Source: an uncultured Acidobacteriia bacterium | Lineage (GTDB): Bacteria > Acidobacteriota > Terriglobia > Bryobacterales > Bryobacteraceae | NCBI GenBank assembly: GCA_903925015.1 | Contig: CAIYDY010000319.1 | Coordinates: 1-34,163, forward strand | Length of the DNA stretch: 34,163 bases | Reading direction: 5' to 3' | In this document: one piece after another, positions 31,898-34,163 of the stretch | Numbering within the stretch: position 1 is the first letter of the stretch | Layout of the letters: every line of letters starts with the position of its first letter | Notes under the pieces: model-generated | What the model saw: the letters and a program-made list of their open reading frames with translations, nothing else | The model's database searches: none | What the model was told of the DNA's origin: nothing | Translations under genes and position numbers: made by a program

Positions 31898-33424
31898 TGT
31901 ACCGGGGAGATGGTGTACAGAATGTACCGGGGAGATGGTGGACACTTTCATGGGAAGACGATGGAGTCATGCCGTGGAAGGAATGGGGAGTGAAGGAACA
32001 GAGATTCCGGTTTATCGAGGAATGCAGGGACGAGGAGAGGAATATGGCGGAGTTGTGCCGCGATTATGGAATCTCGCGGACAACTGGATACAAGTGGTTG
32101 GTGCGGTACGAAGAGTATGGCATCGACGGTCTGGACGAGCTGTCGCGGGCACCGATGGCGCATCCCAACCGGATTGGCGATGCCATCGAGTCAAGGGTGC
32201 TGGCCGTCCGGGCCAGGCATGGCTCGTGGGGAGCGCCGAAGATCCGCGCGGTGCTGGCCAGGGAGTTGGAGCCGGGATGCCTGCCCGCGGAAAGCACCAT
32301 CGGGGAGATCCTGCGCAGGCACGGCCTGACGGTGCCGGTTGGCAAGCGGCGCGAAAGGCGGCCCGGAGCCGGTCCGCTTGCCGGGGTGGTCGGGGCCAAC
32401 CAAGTGTGGTGCGCCGACTACAAGGGCTGGTTCCGGACAGCGGACGGTGCGAGGATGGACCCGCTGACGGTCAGCGACGCGCACACCCGCTATCTGATCA
32501 AGTAGGGCCTGAAGTCGGCCAGTTCGGACAACACGCGGGCGGTAATGGAGGCGGCCTTCCGCGAGCACGGGTTGCCGGAACGGATCAGGACCGACAACGG
32601 AACCCCGTTCGCGGGCAACGGTGCCAGCGGGTTGAGCGCATTGTCGGTGTGGTGGATCAAGCTGGGAATTGTGCCGGAGCGCATCACGCCCGGCAAACCG
32701 CAGGAAAATGGCCGCCACGAGCGCATGCACCGGACTTTGAAAGCCGAGACAGCCTCGCCGCCGGCCAACAACTGGCGGGCGCAACAGGCCCGGTTCGACC
32801 AGTTCCGGCGGGAATACAACGAGCAACGTCCGCACGAGGCCCTCGGCATGGCGACGCTGGCCAGCGTGTACGGCGGTTCGCCGAGGAGGTATACGGGACG
32901 GCCCGGCCCTGTGGAGTACCCGTCGGACCGGGATGTCCGGATGGTGGCGCCGGGGGGACAAATCCGCTGGCACAGTGGGCATGTGTTCGTGGCCCATGCG
33001 CTGGCGGGCGAGCGGGTGTGGCTGGAGCAGATCGGGGAGCTGCGCTGGAGGGTATGGTTCAGCTTTTACGAAGTCGGGATCATGGAGTCCGGACGGCCCG
33101 GACTTCTCCCGCCGGCCGGAGGCGCGCAATGAACCGGGGCGTGGAAATTGATGGAAGGGGCCATTGCCCGAATGGGGACTCCGTCCCCAAGCCCCTGGGA
33201 TTTTACGCTTTCCGGCCGGGATTCCAGATCAGGGGTGCCGGTGTCGCTGGCACCCTTGAATCCCGGCGACCGGGTCGGCGCTCGGGGTGCGTCCCCGCAG
33301 AGCCCTGTCCTCCGCCCGGTCGCACCTATATTAACAGCTCAAACAACGGGATAATTGATATCCTATTACCCTTGGATGTGTCCACCATGTGCCCGGCACA
33401 AAGTGTTCACCATGGCCCGGTACA
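31898..33424 (+). mobile_element. IS481-like insertion sequence with double terminal repeats
   Basis: About 1.53 kb bounded by TGTACCGGG at the left and its complement CCCGGTACA at the right, with TG/CA outer ends. Each end carries two copies of a motif ending ATGGTGnACA, spaced 25 bp apart (left 31898 and 31923). These are probably paired transposase-binding sites. The single transposase frame reads left to right. Flanking bases (cgggta and ttcaaa) show no target duplication, so one end may have decayed or undergone rearrangement, or the boundary may be off by some bases. Confidence 0.75.
31969..33132 (+). pseudogene. IS481-family transposase with in-frame stop
   Basis: A 387-residue DDE transposase frame beginning MPWKEWGVKEQRFRFI, with a helix-turn-helix (AELCRDYGISRTTGYKWLVRY, about 28-48) and a catalytic core. 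The catalytic residues are Asp150 (WCADYKG), Asp209 (IRTDNG) and Glu246 (KPQENGRHER). Codon 179 (32503-32505) is TAG, after YLIK, and the same frame resumes directly as GLKSASSDNTRAVMEAAF. All else looks intact, so a single CAG or TGG to TAG change is the simplest cause. The first fragment has only the HTH and one Asp and should be inactive. Read-through cannot be excluded from sequence alone. Confidence 0.82.
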
Positions 33425-33467
33425 TTCAAAGACCGGACCGAGGCACTACGGTAATTGTGAAAATGCT
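33133..33467. other. Non-coding stretch: right part of the IS and flank
   Basis: About 335 bp without a gene. It holds the non-coding right portion of the IS, including a long hairpin at 33216-33266 (9-bp ccgggattc / gaatcccgg outer stem and 7-bp gggtgcc / ggcaccc inner stem). It also holds the double terminal motif (33378-33424) and 43 bp of flank. The hairpin may block read-through into or out of the element. Confidence 0.5.
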
Positions 33468-34163
33468 CTAGCGGACTGAAATTGTGACGCCTGTTTGGCT
33501 CGCGACGCCCCCGATTGTGACGAGGACGGGAATGGTCGCGCCTGGCGTGAGCCCGGCTGGCACAACGGTGTTGACCTGCAACAGGCCCGCGACGACGGTC
33601 GGCACGGTGCCCGCGTAAGTGACGGTGGCGGCAAGGCCTCCGATGGTGACCGTGACCGGAAGGTTGGGCCGTTTCAATGTCGTTCCTGTGATCTCGCCGG
33701 TGACACCGGGGGGTGACGTGACGCCTTCGCCGGTTCCATAGATCTGGATGATCGACCCTCGTGCGGCGGGGTTCGACGGGCCGTTGACCGTGTTGTCCTG
33801 GTTGAGCACGGCGGCAGATCCCGCACCGTTCGTCGCCAAGGTGAAAATACCGGGAGCGGATCCGGCGACGGGGTACGTCCCGGCCTGGATCGTGGTGCCG
33901 TTGTTCACCACGGTCACGTTGGTCGACGGGCCCTGCACTTCGTAGGGAACGATGGTGTTGATCACGGTCGGGGAAACGTAGAGCAGGGGGCCCGGAACTC
34001 CGTCGAACAGAACCTTGCCGCCGATTCCCTGCCCCAAGACGGTGACGATTTCGCCCGGCGACAGGCTGCCGACATCCTGCGACGCAGCGTTCACGATAGA
34101 CGATACGATCGGCACGATGTTGGCTTGGGGAACCGGCAGCGGACCGGGGGTCACGGTCATCGA
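33468..34163 (-). CDS. C-terminal part of a TIGR03437-type protein (cut by window edge)
   Basis: At least 231 residues, open to the right edge; the Met at 34160 is probably internal. The sequence (VSSIVNAASQDVGSLSPGEIVTVLGQGIG, then LPVTVTIGGLAATVTYAGTVP and LLQVNTVVPAGLTPGATIPVLVTIGG) matches the domain known as the TIGR03437 Solibacter C-terminal domain. That domain ends many secreted proteins of Solibacter-type acidobacteria. It consists of two Ig/IPT-like beta modules with the typical VNAAS entry and V-P-x-G-L-x-x-G exit. It probably attaches or sorts a larger secreted protein whose N-terminal function lies outside the window. Confidence 0.85.
   Translation of the reverse strand, partial: SMTVTPGPLPVPQANIVPIVSSIVNAASQDVGSLSPGEIVTVLGQGIGGKVLFDGVPGPLLYVSPTVINTIVPYEVQGPSTNVTVVNNGTTIQAGTYPVAGSAPGIFTLATNGAGSAAVLNQDNTVNGPSNPAARGSIIQIYGTGEGVTSPPGVTGEITGTTLKRPNLPVTVTIGGLAATVTYAGTVPTVVAGLLQVNTVVPAGLTPGATIPVLVTIGGVASQTGVTISVR

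Noticed and set aside
32503-32505. TAG in the transposase as programmed recoding
   Set aside because: There is no frameshift signal, and IS481 transposases are single-frame. A point mutation is simpler.

Overview
The window is GC-rich, densely coded DNA without rRNA, tRNA or CRISPR loci. It most resembles a chromosome segment of an acidobacterium of the Bryobacterales/Solibacter type. This is inference from content: a TIGR03437-type Ala/Gly/Val-rich C-terminal domain at the right edge, a TIGR02999-like ECF sigma factor, a quinoprotein with two N-terminal cytochrome c domains, a Tat-exported Gfo/Idh oxidoreductase and a Tat-exported enolase-superfamily protein, and many secreted beta-propellers and hydrolases.

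Layout. 1-2334: a small secreted Ala/Lys/Pro protein with a strong terminator, an orphan protein, and a secreted HEAT-repeat protein on the minus strand. 2482-4783: two tandem secreted esterases that arose by duplication. 4784-9352: a YVTN-type propeller, an IlvD/Edd sugar-acid dehydratase, signal peptidase I and a Tat-exported cupin. 9463-15248: a secreted amidase converging on a fully overlapping four-gene operon (NSAR/OSBS-type enolase, EamA exporter, MFS_3 transporter, SDR). 15358-18796: a membrane-anchored protein with a degenerate MPN/JAMM domain, divergent from a GAF protein and a Ycf48-like propeller. 18815-21551: an ACS-type MFS transporter, a GNAT acetyltransferase and an ECF sigma factor. 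21636-24514: a five-gene run (DUF1841-like, seven-heme cytochrome, NTF2-like, thioesterase, MiaE). 24511-29431: a coupled minus-strand operon in which every product carries an export signal (beta-lactamase-fold hydrolase, NHL propeller, Tat enolase, Tat Gfo/Idh). It is divergent from a di-heme PQQ dehydrogenase at 29490-31799. 31898-33424: an IS481-like element whose transposase has an in-frame stop. 33468-34163: the C-terminus of a TIGR03437-type protein, cut by the window edge.

How it fits together. Much of the window appears to act outside the cytoplasm: hydrolysis (esterases, amidase, beta-lactamase-fold enzyme), periplasmic oxidation and isomerisation (quinoprotein, Gfo/Idh, enolase), and uptake or export (three transporters). 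The best candidates for something undescribed are the all-exported operon with its divergent quinoprotein, the pseudo-JAMM membrane protein, and a recurrent start arrangement in which a -10-like hexamer lies 6-8 nt before a start codon that lacks a Shine-Dalgarno. That last pattern suggests leaderless transcripts. Three diverged copies of a REP-like repeat lie between genes.
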